NCBI GenBank assembly: GCA_013373515.1
Contig: JABXHR010000082.1
Location: 1-48,076, forward strand
DNA from: Gammaproteobacteria bacterium
GTDB lineage: Bacteria; Pseudomonadota; Gammaproteobacteria; JABXHR01
Length of the DNA stretch: 48,076 nucleotides
Direction of reading: 5' to 3'
The notes under the pieces were generated by a model. It was not told the DNA's origin. It saw nothing but the letters and a program-made list of their open reading frames with translations, and searched no databases. A program made the translations under genes and the position numbers. Below are positions 17,259 through 26,062 of the stretch, in pieces (positions within the stretch are counted from its first letter, which is position 1; each line of letters begins with the position of its first letter).

Positions 17259-18182
17259 TTAAATCAATAACCCAAATTCGCTCGCCCGAACATCCAAGCC
17301 TTTGGCAAACTCGAGCAGTCTATTTCTCACCGTTGAGAATCTAGGTTTCTCTTGATCAGCTTGTCGCCACCAAAGCGCGATGTCGCGTCGGGGGGCTTCT
17401 GCGACGGCAAGCTCTATCAGTTGATTGACTTCAAGCTCCCCCGTGAGTAAGGACAAGCGGGCGGGCAATCTACTGAGATAGTTTTGCGTCTTCAACAGAT
17501 GTAGCACGCTGGTGAGCGCGCCAGTAAATGCAATTTTGGCCGCAGACGGTCGATGCACCGGCGTTTGTTCATCTAAAAACCCGGCTGCCGCCCCCGCAAT
17601 AATCCAGGGCTGACCATCGAGCTTGGATTGCGCAATTGGTGCAGATTGGCAGAGCAAGCTAGAGGTCTTACCTGCAAAAACGCCTGCGCGATCGCGAAAG
17701 ACAATTTCGCGCTCCAGCGCGCCTTGCGGCACGGTCAAATGGGCAGGCGCCAACGCGAAGTCTAGCGCCTCCTCTTCCAGCAAACGAATCAGTGCTGACG
17801 CGCTAGCAGTGCGCACATGAAACACAGAATCCGTTTCACCCAGCAAAAACTCGGTCATCTCACGATGTGTTGCCAATTCCCAAAGCGGGTCGATGCCAAT
17901 GGAAAACTCACTTTGATACCCACTATGCCACTGGCGAATCACCTCTTCGCTATGCTCACTATCCGCTAGGATTTTCTCTCCGATCTGAGCCAGCCTTGCG
18001 CCGATTTCGGTGGGCACTACCCCGTAACGGGTGCGTTGCAACACTGGGCCGCCGACGCGCTGTTCTAGGGCTTGAATTGCACGCGACAAGGTGGGCTGCG
18101 TGATGTAAAGCTGCTCGCATGCGCGGGAAATCGAGCCTTGTTTGACCACAATGGCGAGCTGCTTGAGTGTGTTTGGATTCAT
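17259..18182 (-). CDS. LysR-family regulator, divergent from a flavin monooxygenase
   Basis: 307 residues. Helix-turn-helix at about 3-60 (LKQLAIVVKQGSISRACEQLYITQPTLSRAIQALEQRVGGPVLQRTRYGVVPTEIG) and a LysR effector domain after about residue 90. ATG at 18182. It is transcribed away from the monooxygenase gene (ATG 18276), leaving 93 AT-rich bases for both promoters. It probably activates that gene in response to an aromatic substrate; this is positional inference. Confidence 0.9.
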   Translation of the reverse strand: MNPNTLKQLAIVVKQGSISRACEQLYITQPTLSRAIQALEQRVGGPVLQRTRYGVVPTEIGARLAQIGEKILADSEHSEEVIRQWHSGYQSEFSIGIDPLWELATHREMTEFLLGETDSVFHVRTASASALIRLLEEEALDFALAPAHLTVPQGALEREIVFRDRAGVFAGKTSSLLCQSAPIAQSKLDGQPWIIAGAAAGFLDEQTPVHRPSAAKIAFTGALTSVLHLLKTQNYLSRLPARLSLLTGELEVNQLIELAVAEAPRRDIALWWRQADQEKPRFSTVRNRLLEFAKGLDVRASEFGLLI

Positions 18183-18275
18183 ATATGCATTTTCTTTGAA
18201 TCTGGCGATATATTTCTATTTTTACTCATAACTGAAAGCCGATAAAGTTAAGTCATCTCACTTTCGGAGCGTGCA

Positions 18276-20213
18276 ATGCAATTTCATGTGGATGGCTTCA
18301 AACCTGGCGACCCTCGCTTTGCCGACCCTCAAGATCGCGTGATTCCGCCTCCGATTAAACGGCCGCTGCCCGAACAAGTCGATGTCATGATTGTGGGCTG
18401 TGGCCCTGCGGGGTTAAACCTTGCTGCACAATTGGCACAATTTGGCGACATTAAAACCTGCATCGTCGATCAAAAAGACGATCGTTTGTTGGTGGGGCAA
18501 GCCGATGGCATTGCCTGTCGCACGCTGGAGATGTTTCAAGCCTTTGGCTTCGCCGATCAGGTGAAGCAAGAAGCGTATTGGGTCAATGAGACCGCGTTTT
18601 GGAAACCCAATGCAGACGCCCCTGCCGAAATTGCGCGCAGTAGCAAAATTCAAGATGTGGAGGACGATCTATCGGAGATGCCACACGTCATCATCAATCA
18701 AGCGCGAGTGCACGATATGTACCTTGATGTCATGCGCCAGGGCCCTGGCAAGGTCGAGCCCATCTATTCGCGCAAACTGATTGATTTGAGTGTGGATCAC
18801 AGCGACAGCGAATACCCTGTCACGCTGAGCTTCGAGCGGTTGGTCAATTACTCGCAATACACGCTAGAGACCGAGGTGGTCAAGGCACGCTATGTGGTCG
18901 GTTGTGATGGCGCACGCAGTTCGGTGCGCAAAGCCATTGGCCGTGAGTTGGTCGGCGATGCGCTCAATCAAGCGTGGGGGGTAATGGATGTTTTGGTCGA
19001 AACCGACTTCCCAGACATCCGACTGAAATCGGTGATTCAGTCCAACAACGAAGGCAATATGCTTATCATTCCGCGTGAGGGCGGCTATATGGTGCGCCTT
19101 TACATCGAGCTGGATAAACTGGCCGCCAACGAGCGCGTCTCACGGGACAAAATCGACCCCGCCTACCTCATCGCGGCGGCCAACCGCATTATGCAGCCAT
19201 ATGTGGTTGACGTAAAAGAAGTGGCCTGGTGGAGTGTGTATGAGATCGGCCAACGCCTTAGCACCGCCTTTGACAATGCCGAAGACGGCCTGCCTGCCTG
19301 CGTATTTTTGGCCGGGGATGCTTGCCATACCCATAGCCCCAAAGCTGGGCAGGGCTTGAATACCTCGGTCAACGATACTTGGAATTTGGGCTGGAAAATG
19401 GCGCACGTGCTAACGGGACTGGCGGACGAAAGCCTGCTTGAAAGCTATTCCTTCGAGCGTCAAAGCGTTGCCAAGCAACTAATCGACTTTGACCGCGAGT
19501 TCTCTTCGATGTTTAGCAAGCCGCCAAGGTCTGACGCGCACCCCGATGGTGTGGATCCTGCCGAATTCCAGCGTTACTTCCAGCAGTTTGGGCACTTTAC
19601 TGCGGGCACCGCCATTCAATACGCCCCCTCAAAACTAGTCGGAACGGGTAAGCATCAGGCACTGGCCAGCGGGCAGATTCTGGGCAAGCGTTTTCACTCC
19701 GCCCCCGTCATCCGCCATGCTGATGCCAAACCCATGCAGCTAGGCCATTGCGTGCTGGCCGATGCGCGTTGGCATGTATTTTTGTTTGCGGGCAATCAAG
19801 CGCCCATGAGCGCAGACTGCCGTGTCAAAGCCCTATGCGACTTTTGGGCCGACGATGCGCAGTCACCGCTAAAAGCGCATACGCCAGAAGGTGCTGCCAG
19901 CGATGCTGTGATTGACGTTCGGGGCGTGTTCCAAGCGCCACACCAGGCCTTTGAGGTCAATACCATTCACCCCGTCTTGGCGCCGATCAAAGGTAAATTA
20001 GGGCTACGTGATTATGAAAAGGTGTTCTGCACCGACCACAAAAGCGGCCAAGATATTTACGACATGCGCGGCATCAACCGCGAGATGGGCTGCGCAGTGA
20101 TTGTGCGCCCAGATCAATACGTGGCAGAGGTCTTACCTTTGGATGACTTTGCCGGACTCAGTCACTTTTTTGCGGGCATTCTTCTGCCAAGTAGTGCCAG
20201 TCTTAAACGTTAA
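18276..20213 (+). CDS. FAD-dependent aromatic monooxygenase (phenol 2-monooxygenase / 3-hydroxybenzoate 4-monooxygenase type)
   Basis: 645 residues, matching two-domain class A flavin hydroxylases such as MobA and PheA. GxGxxG motif VMIVGCGPAGLNLAAQL (about 33-49), DG motif YVVGCDGARSSVRKAIG (about 207-223), and GD motif FLAGDACHTHSPKAGQGLNTSVNDTWNLGWKMA (about 345-377). A thioredoxin-like C-terminal domain (about 465-645) is typical of the phenol hydroxylase family. The N-terminus MQFHVDGFKPGDP resembles 3-hydroxybenzoate 4-monooxygenases. ATG 18276 follows GGAG. It should hydroxylate a phenolic ring with NAD(P)H and O2. No ring-cleavage or other aromatic genes are near, apart from a generic VOC protein, so the substrate remains open. 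Confidence 0.88.
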   Translation: MQFHVDGFKPGDPRFADPQDRVIPPPIKRPLPEQVDVMIVGCGPAGLNLAAQLAQFGDIKTCIVDQKDDRLLVGQADGIACRTLEMFQAFGFADQVKQEAYWVNETAFWKPNADAPAEIARSSKIQDVEDDLSEMPHVIINQARVHDMYLDVMRQGPGKVEPIYSRKLIDLSVDHSDSEYPVTLSFERLVNYSQYTLETEVVKARYVVGCDGARSSVRKAIGRELVGDALNQAWGVMDVLVETDFPDIRLKSVIQSNNEGNMLIIPREGGYMVRLYIELDKLAANERVSRDKIDPAYLIAAANRIMQPYVVDVKEVAWWSVYEIGQRLSTAFDNAEDGLPACVFLAGDACHTHSPKAGQGLNTSVNDTWNLGWKMAHVLTGLADESLLESYSFERQSVAKQLIDFDREFSSMFSKPPRSDAHPDGVDPAEFQRYFQQFGHFTAGTAIQYAPSKLVGTGKHQALASGQILGKRFHSAPVIRHADAKPMQLGHCVLADARWHVFLFAGNQAPMSADCRVKALCDFWADDAQSPLKAHTPEGAASDAVIDVRGVFQAPHQAFEVNTIHPVLAPIKGKLGLRDYEKVFCTDHKSGQDIYDMRGINREMGCAVIVRPDQYVAEVLPLDDFAGLSHFFAGILLPSSASLKR

Positions 20214-20413
20214 AATTTGCTGCTCAAATTAACCCTGTGCCCGACCATCTGGACAGAGAGTTTGCCAGCGCAAAGCACTCAAACCCAAATTCTCCCGGAT
20301 TCAGCCCCCACTCCGACTGCCGATATCTATTAAAACGTAAATTCACACCACCCCGTTTAGTTGGCCGCATACGTGCGGACGATGGCATCAAAATAATGAA
20401 ATAAGAGTTAAGT

Positions 20414-21850
20414 TTGGACGAGTACGACACTGAACAAGATCAATCTAGCCTTTTTCAAGCGCTAGCCTCCTTCGTCTTTTTGCTGAAATCGATCGCCGGG
20501 TTGTGGCTAAATGAGGTGCGCTTTGACCTTCCCGCCGCTGCACGCGACACTCAGCACATCAATCACATTTCGGCGGCAATCGAAGGCGAAAACATCTCAT
20601 TCACTGGACGGATCGATCCATCCCTTTTCATCGCGGGTGAGTATGTTTCGGGATTTGAGGGCTACATTGGCGTCAAGCGGTTGGTGGAAACCTATGCTTG
20701 GGATCAAAAGCGCCGAGCGCCTGATATTCTCAAATGGCAAGAATCCCCCGACAGAATCGCGGCCAATGATGGTCTCATCCGCCAATTTGAATATAAAAAG
20801 CTCACGCCAATGAGCTACCAACTCGACGAATTGACGGTTTCTGGCGAGGATATCCACTTTGGCAACCTGATGACGACAATTGCACCGCAGCAACTGCAGT
20901 GGACCCGATCAGATACTCAAGTAGCAATCGAGGGTGATTACTTTTACTTCTCCAAAAGCGGCGGCTCGCTCACCAACCCGCAGTTCGGCGATCAACGCAT
21001 TCGTTATATTGGTCTATCTGCAGACAACACTTTCACCTATTTTGGTCGCTTTGAAGATGGGCGTGGCCGCGCTGATAACCGACATCGCAACTTCGGGCTT
21101 TTAAACAAATTTCTGCGCAATGACGGCGTATTTCATCATTTTGTGATTGGTGATCGTGCGCGTGCAATTCAAACCCTAGCGCGCGACCACGAGCAAACCA
21201 AGACCATCCTGCGTTGGGGCGGCACAGCCTTGGTCTGCGCCTCCATCTACGCCATGCTTTATTATGCATTGAGCATGTTTTTGTTTATCCCAATTGTGGG
21301 TTGGGTGATCGGGTTTGGGACATTTATCGCAGGGATTGTGATTGGCGTGCCGCTCTCACTTTGTGTCATTGCGCTGGGTTACCTTGCGGCAAATCCAGCC
21401 CTCTTAGCAGGCATATTGGTTGCCATTGCCCTTGGGTATCGGACGCTGCGAACCCGCGACCGAGCGACGCGCCGCAATGCAAAGGCCGAGGTGAAACAAG
21501 CCTTTGTTCACGAACTTCAAGGACATTCTTTGGCCGAACTTGAATTTATAGCCTTTGCAAAAGCCAACGCCGAGAACGGAACGGTGGCACCGGCCTCAAG
21601 AGTACATCTATTCGAACTTGGTGAATCGAAAGGTTGGTCCATTCAAAGAATCGACCAGCTAATTGCCGAGGCTCTGGCTGAACCGTCATCAATGAGCGCT
21701 ATCGAGCAACTCAAACAACTGATTAAATTGGCCTTGGCGGACGGCAAATTGAGCACCATTGAAGTCAAAATGATCAAGTCCACAGCCCAGCGCGCTGGCT
21801 TAAGCGACAAACAAATTCGCGACTTAATCAAAGGTGCCCTAGCAAGCTAG
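20414..21850 (+). CDS. TMEM43-like membrane protein with C-terminal TerB-like domain
   Basis: 478 residues. The N-terminal part resembles the TMEM43 family: a hydrophobic segment (about 14-32), then ARDTQHINHISAAIEGENISFTGRIDPS and GYIGVKRLVETYAWDQ. Near residues 255-345 there is a group of about four TM helices, followed by a basic cytoplasmic linker. The last 55 residues (SAIEQLKQLIKLALADGKLSTIEVKMIKSTAQRAGLSDKQIRDLI) look like a TerB/DjlA-type helical domain with an acidic helix-loop motif. The start is TTG at 20414 with AAGAG six bases upstream. It ends with a 4-base CTAG overlap with convergent rsuA. Function unknown; assignments rest on motif memory. Confidence 0.65.
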   Translation: MDEYDTEQDQSSLFQALASFVFLLKSIAGLWLNEVRFDLPAAARDTQHINHISAAIEGENISFTGRIDPSLFIAGEYVSGFEGYIGVKRLVETYAWDQKRRAPDILKWQESPDRIAANDGLIRQFEYKKLTPMSYQLDELTVSGEDIHFGNLMTTIAPQQLQWTRSDTQVAIEGDYFYFSKSGGSLTNPQFGDQRIRYIGLSADNTFTYFGRFEDGRGRADNRHRNFGLLNKFLRNDGVFHHFVIGDRARAIQTLARDHEQTKTILRWGGTALVCASIYAMLYYALSMFLFIPIVGWVIGFGTFIAGIVIGVPLSLCVIALGYLAANPALLAGILVAIALGYRTLRTRDRATRRNAKAEVKQAFVHELQGHSLAELEFIAFAKANAENGTVAPASRVHLFELGESKGWSIQRIDQLIAEALAEPSSMSAIEQLKQLIKLALADGKLSTIEVKMIKSTAQRAGLSDKQIRDLIKGALAS

Positions 21851-22530
21851 GGCACGCTGGCGATTTCTGTAGCGGTTAACTTGCGCGATTCGCCCTCGGC
21901 AATATCCAGCTCAATCTCGCCAATCCTGTCGCGATGCAGCGCCACCACTTTGCAGCCCTGCGAGATAAACATGCGTTTGACTTGATGAAAGCGGCCTTCG
22001 GTGAGCCAGAGCGTGGCTTGGTGTTGGCTGTGTATTTCTAGCTTGGCGGGTTTGGTGGTTTGGTTTTCGTTGTGCAGCAATATGCCGTTGGCGAATGCCT
22101 CGACCGCAGCGTCTGGAATAGGCTCAAGCGTGGTGACCCGATAACGCTTGGCGCAGTCATGGCGAGGAGAGGTCAGCCGGTGCGACCATGCGCCGTCGTT
22201 GGTGAGGATAACCAAGCCAGTCACGTCGCGATCTAAGCGGCCCGCCACATGTAGATCCGGAATTTCCATCGGAATGAGCGACGACACGACGGCGTGCTCG
22301 CGATCTTTGGTGGCCGAGACGTAACCTGCGGGCTTGTGAACCATCCAGTACTGTAAGCCGATCTCGCGAATCACCTCTCCCGCGAGCTTGACCACTTGCT
22401 CAGGCTGAATATGTTGCGCTGGATCGCGCGCCACCACGCCGTCTACCGTGACTCGACCCCGGCGCAACAGCGCCCGCACTTGCTGGCGGCTGTGCGGGGT
22501 TTGGTCGGCGATATATTTATCGAGACGCAC
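21847..22530 (-). CDS. rsuA: 16S rRNA pseudouridine(516) synthase RsuA
   Basis: 227 residues, close to E. coli RsuA (231). N-terminal S4 RNA-binding domain MRLDKYIADQTPHSRQQVRALLRRGRVTVDG (1-31). Catalytic core motif HVAGRLDRDVTGLVILTNDG, with the catalytic Asp in GRLDRD, and C-terminal EGRFHQVKRMFISQG. It isomerises U516 of 16S rRNA. Start is GTG at 22530, which overlaps the stop of the upstream lipoprotein gene by 14 bases, so the two are probably co-transcribed. RluB/RluE-like relatives are less likely at this length. Confidence 0.9.
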   Translation of the reverse strand: MRLDKYIADQTPHSRQQVRALLRRGRVTVDGVVARDPAQHIQPEQVVKLAGEVIREIGLQYWMVHKPAGYVSATKDREHAVVSSLIPMEIPDLHVAGRLDRDVTGLVILTNDGAWSHRLTSPRHDCAKRYRVTTLEPIPDAAVEAFANGILLHNENQTTKPAKLEIHSQHQATLWLTEGRFHQVKRMFISQGCKVVALHRDRIGEIELDIAEGESRKLTATEIASVP

Positions 22531-23083
22531 TGCTGGCCAACATACAAGTCAAGCCAGCGGAGGTGTGGATGCACATGCTGTCTGCGCTGCACTTGCGCGG
22601 ATCATCAATTACCAAATAGTCGGCGGGGCACTGTGGGGCTTGTGGGGCAACTTCGGCTTTTTTGGCCACTTCAATCACCACACCTTCAGGCGCTGCTTCG
22701 GCATCGGCTTGCGCCACGGTTGTCGAGTCGCCCGATGAGACCAATGGCTGTGTGCCATCGCCCTGGCGCTCGAAAATTGGCTCCTCGGTCAATGGGGTGA
22801 CTTGGCCAACAAGCCCATCTTGGGCTGGGGCAGCGCTGCTCTGCACCGGTGCGGGGGCAGGCGTGCTCGCTGGCGCGAGATCGGCGTTAAAGGGGAGCTC
22901 GACGGGTTCGTTGGTGCCATCGATGCTGCCAAAAAGCCCCCCGACTTTGAGACTGGCCTTTTCAAGCACATTGACCGCCTTATCACCGGCATCGAGAATC
23001 GGCTGCGGTGTGTTGGTGCACCCCGACACACTCAGCATCGCCGTACCGATCCACAAGGCATACCGCAATTTTTTTGTTAGCAT
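22517..23083 (-). CDS. Hypothetical lipoprotein with Pro/Ala-rich middle and four C-terminal cysteines
   Basis: 188 residues from ATG 23083 (GGAAAA upstream; an upstream in-frame start at 23110 seems less likely). The signal peptide MLTKKLRYALWIGTAMLSVSGC ends in a lipobox. A low-complexity segment follows, rich in Ala, Pro, Ser and Thr, then a C-terminal CPADYLVIDDPRKCSADSMCIHTSAGLTC with four evenly placed Cys that may form two disulfides. No family recognised. It lies upstream of rsuA on one transcript and divergent from tpm (31 bases between starts). Confidence 0.72.
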   Translation of the reverse strand: MLTKKLRYALWIGTAMLSVSGCTNTPQPILDAGDKAVNVLEKASLKVGGLFGSIDGTNEPVELPFNADLAPASTPAPAPVQSSAAPAQDGLVGQVTPLTEEPIFERQGDGTQPLVSSGDSTTVAQADAEAAPEGVVIEVAKKAEVAPQAPQCPADYLVIDDPRKCSADSMCIHTSAGLTCMLASSASR

Positions 23084-23114
23084 CGCTGTTTTCCGGTTTT
23101 TGAGTCTCACTATT

Positions 23115-23744
23115 ATGGAGCAAGAGTTCTGGCTCGACCATTGGCAACGCGGTCATATTCCATTTCATCGTGCCGAGGTCAACGATTTGCTGCAGAAGCA
23201 CTGGGCGGGTTTTGGGCCAAAGCACCCCACTGTGCTGGTGCCACTGTGCGGCAAGAGCGTGGACATGCCCTGGATTGCGAGCCAAGGCCATCGTGTGATC
23301 GGCATTGAGTGGGCGGCTGAGGCCATTGATGAATTTTGGCAAGCACAAGGCACCGAACCACACCGCGAACCAAGCGGGGCGTTTATTGCCAGTCAAGTTG
23401 ATCATCTCACGCTGCTACAAGGCGATGTGTTTGCCTTTACTGCCGAGCGGCTCGATGGCCCGGTAACGGTATATGACCGGGCGTCGTTGGTCGCATTTAA
23501 CCCAGAGCAACGCATCGCCTATGCCCAGCATCTCAGCGCATTACTGCAACCTGGCGACAACATGCTCTTGATCACTATCGATTACGACCAAACGCAGCGC
23601 GCAGGGCCGCCCTTTGCGGTTGGGCCAGCGTTGGTCACGTCGTTATTTGCGGATGATTTTGAGATTGAAGTATTGGACAAGGTTCGCATTCAAGGCAAAA
23701 AAATCCCGTGTTGGGATCTGGTATTTAGCCTTCAGAAAAAGTAG
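23115..23744 (+). CDS. tpm: Thiopurine S-methyltransferase
   Basis: 209 residues, normal for bacterial TPMT. MEQEFWLDHWQRGHIPFHRAEVNDLLQKHW is the family N-terminus. SAM-binding loop VLVPLCGKSVDMPWIASQGHRVIGIEW; later VYDRASLVAFNPEQRIAYAQHL and LLITIDYDQTQRAGPPFAV. Bacterial members methylate thiopurines and can methylate selenium and tellurium oxyanions. Start ATG 23115; the long open frame upstream is antisense to the lipoprotein gene. A hairpin with a short T run at 23815-23860 may end transcription. Probably a single-gene unit. Confidence 0.92.
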   Translation: MEQEFWLDHWQRGHIPFHRAEVNDLLQKHWAGFGPKHPTVLVPLCGKSVDMPWIASQGHRVIGIEWAAEAIDEFWQAQGTEPHREPSGAFIASQVDHLTLLQGDVFAFTAERLDGPVTVYDRASLVAFNPEQRIAYAQHLSALLQPGDNMLLITIDYDQTQRAGPPFAVGPALVTSLFADDFEIEVLDKVRIQGKKIPCWDLVFSLQKK

Positions 23745-23814
23745 CCGCAGCAAGGGAGTCTGCGGCTAAGGGTGAGCGGCGTTTTGCGAGGAGATCACCC
23801 TTTCTAGTCAATCC

Positions 23815-23860
23815 AGCACTCGGTCGTGGTGTGAGTTGGCGGTTACGCCCGAGTGCTTTT
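23815..23860 (+). terminator. Terminator-like hairpin after tpm
   Basis: A 9-bp perfect stem (AGCACTCGG with CCGAGTGCT) around a 25-base loop, followed by TTTA. Two further stems lie just upstream: AGCCGCAG/CTGCGGCT at 23743-23767 and AAGGGTGA/TCACCCTT at 23768-23802. The loop is long and the T run short, so termination efficiency is doubtful. Confidence 0.45.
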
Positions 23861-23896
23861 AGTGAGGTCGTTGCTCGTCGCCGCTCACTCGATGAA

Positions 23897-25087
23897 TTAC
23901 TTGATGCGGTAATTCAAACCCATGGTGACGCGAGTCGCCAAATCACCTTCGTCGCCGATACCATCGCCGCTGGTTTGGTTAAACTGCACGCCTGCGCTGT
24001 AAGACAAGCGATTCGACAAGCGCACCACGTAATCAGAGCTCAGCGTGTGCGAGGTGGTTTGAATCCCGTCGTTGTCTTGGTAATCGACCAACCATTGGTT
24101 TTGCCATTCGGTGTTATCTGTCACCTCTGTGGTGTAGCGCATGGTGTTGCTGGCACGCTTGGTGGTTTCAGCAGGCACAAACGAGAAGGTGTTTGTGAAC
24201 TGGCCGGTCTCACCCAATGGTTTTGCGTATTCTGCATCAAATTTCAGTGCAGGCTCGTCGTTCGACAAGTCGCCAATTTTGCTGCCAGTGTAGGCGGCAC
24301 CCGCGCGAACCACGAAGCCGTGTGCACGGGCATTGACTGCCATTTCGAAAAGCACTTCGTTCGCGTAGATGGTGCCCGCAGCGCCCAAACCATTGCTCAG
24401 TACGCCGGCTTGCGCCAATACTGCTTCAACGTCGGCCAGCATTTTGGCGCGATAGCTCTCAGCCGTGTTGTCAGAGACAGTGCTGTACTTTGAGCGGTAT
24501 TCATCTTCGCGTGCCACGACATGCGCGATGTCCATCAACACATTGTCGCTGGGCATTGCGTTGATCACGCCCTTAGTGCTCAGCTCTTTGCCGAGTTTAA
24601 CGGCACGCGCCAGAGGCGTAGCGTCGTAAATGCGGCCGTAGCCCAGGCCTAGGTTGACGTCATACTGTGACTGCTCGGTCCCTGTGGCGAGATTCTGGAA
24701 ACGCGCACCTGCGCCAGCTGACCAGAACAAACCTTGTGGGTCGCCGTTGATGTAGTTGTCAACAGAGCCGCTTAGCCCCAAGTTGCTGCTGGTGACGGCG
24801 TCTGCGCCATCAGCGCTATCACGTGAGGTCGAACCTGCGGCATCAATGGCAAATTGACGGCTTTGGAATTCGGTGCTCTGACGGTTGAGATAGTTGGCAT
24901 TCAACTTGACGTCATAAGCCGCCTGAGGCTGTGCGCCACCATCGGCGTAGTTCAAAGAGCCGTTCGCATAAGCTTCTTCAAACTGGCTGTTAGGCGTTTT
25001 GTAGAGGGTGTAATCCACCGCCATGGCTTGGCCAGATACCCCGGCAATCAGTGCGCTCAGCGTCGAAATCGTAAACATTGTTTTCAT
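23897..25087 (-). CDS. Probable outer-membrane beta-barrel protein, unrecognised
   Basis: 396 residues from ATG 25087, chosen because AAGGA precedes it; an ATG at 25102 lacks a ribosome site. Signal peptide MKTMFTISTLSALIAGVSGQAMA, then VDYTLYKTPNSQF. The mature part is rich in alternating polar/aromatic segments (YDVKLNANYL, YDVNLGLGYGRIYD, AYTGSKIG, VVRLSNRLSYSAGVQFNQ, RVTMGLNYRIK) suggestive of membrane beta-strands, although the last residue is Lys rather than Phe. A helical insert rich in charged residues lies at about 175-245. No family recognised. It is divergent from the HdfR-like LysR gene. Confidence 0.7.
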   Translation of the reverse strand: MKTMFTISTLSALIAGVSGQAMAVDYTLYKTPNSQFEEAYANGSLNYADGGAQPQAAYDVKLNANYLNRQSTEFQSRQFAIDAAGSTSRDSADGADAVTSSNLGLSGSVDNYINGDPQGLFWSAGAGARFQNLATGTEQSQYDVNLGLGYGRIYDATPLARAVKLGKELSTKGVINAMPSDNVLMDIAHVVAREDEYRSKYSTVSDNTAESYRAKMLADVEAVLAQAGVLSNGLGAAGTIYANEVLFEMAVNARAHGFVVRAGAAYTGSKIGDLSNDEPALKFDAEYAKPLGETGQFTNTFSFVPAETTKRASNTMRYTTEVTDNTEWQNQWLVDYQDNDGIQTTSHTLSSDYVVRLSNRLSYSAGVQFNQTSGDGIGDEGDLATRVTMGLNYRIK

Positions 25088-25219
25088 CGATATGTCCTTC
25101 ATTGTTGTGAGTCTCGGCGATCCGCCAATCGGGTTCTGCTCGAGATGGGCGCACTATATCGTTCGCCAATTGATAAAAAAAACTATATATTTCTATCTGT
25201 TCATCAAATAATTTTTGTT

Positions 25220-26062
25220 ATGGATATCGAAATACTTCGAACATTTCTCACCGTGCACCGCCTGCGGCACTTTGGGCGCGCGGCAGAGGAGCTGCATGTC
25301 ACCCAAGCGGCAGTCAGCGCAAGAATCAAACTGCTAGAGCAGCAGGTGGGCGCCTTACTTTTTGAGCGAACCAAGCGGGAAATCAGACCGACCACCGAGG
25401 GGGTGCGCCTACTGAAGTACGCTGACGCCATCATTCACGAATGGCGCAAGCTGCGGCAAGATGTTGGCAGTGGGCAAGCTGAACAAATCACCATCGGCGG
25501 TAGTTTGCGGCTTTGGAATGTCGTCATCCAGCCATGGCTTGAAAAGGTGATCCACAATCATCCCGATTGGTCGATCATTGCCGAAGCTCATACCCCAGAG
25601 CTGCTGGTGCAAAAACTCTACACCGGCGCGATCGATGTAGCCTTTATGCTCGAACCGCCGCAGCTGGAGCTATTGGCTGAAGAAGACGTGGGCCATATCA
25701 ACCTTCGCTTAGTCCACCACTTACCAAACCAATTCCTCAGCACCGTGCAGCGGCGCGACTATATCTGGGTGGACTGGGGCATTGCCCACGCGGTGCAACA
25801 TCAGCGGCTATATCCCGATTTGGTCAATCCATTGATTCGCGTATCACAAGCGGAGATGGCGTACTCGCTCTTAAAAAGTGGCCGAGGGTTCGCGTTGCTG
25901 CCGGAGCCGTTGGTCGAGGCCAAGGTAAATGCAGGCGAGTTGCATTGGGTTAAAGACTGCAACACCATGCGCAAAAACGTCTATGCGCTCTACCCGCTGC
26001 GCAGTGCCAAGCGCCCGATGATCAAAGTGGCACTCGAAGCCATGCACGCCATTTATGATTGA
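25220..26062 (+). CDS. LysR-family regulator, HdfR-like
   Basis: 280 residues. Helix-turn-helix [61 protein letters not shown] closely resembles E. coli HdfR ([30 protein letters not shown]). The effector domain occupies about 90-280. ATG at 25220; the longer open frame upstream is antisense to the neighbouring gene. The 132-base gap to the divergent outer-membrane protein gene is AT-rich and holds TTGAT/ATCAA half sites. HdfR represses flhDC in E. coli, but here the nearest target is the outer-membrane protein gene. It ends with a 10-base convergent overlap with metR. Confidence 0.88.
   Translation: [280 protein letters not shown]

Noticed and set aside
20224-20430. Minus-strand small open frame between the monooxygenase and the TMEM43-like gene
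   Set aside because: No ribosome site, no recognisable domain, and it overlaps the start of the next gene.
22662-23114. 151-residue N-terminal extension of Tpm
   Set aside because: It is antisense to the lipoprotein gene, and the TPMT N-terminus begins at the ATG at 23115.
24854-25219. N-terminal extension of the HdfR-like protein
   Set aside because: It is antisense to the outer-membrane protein gene. The helix-turn-helix starts at the ATG at 25220.
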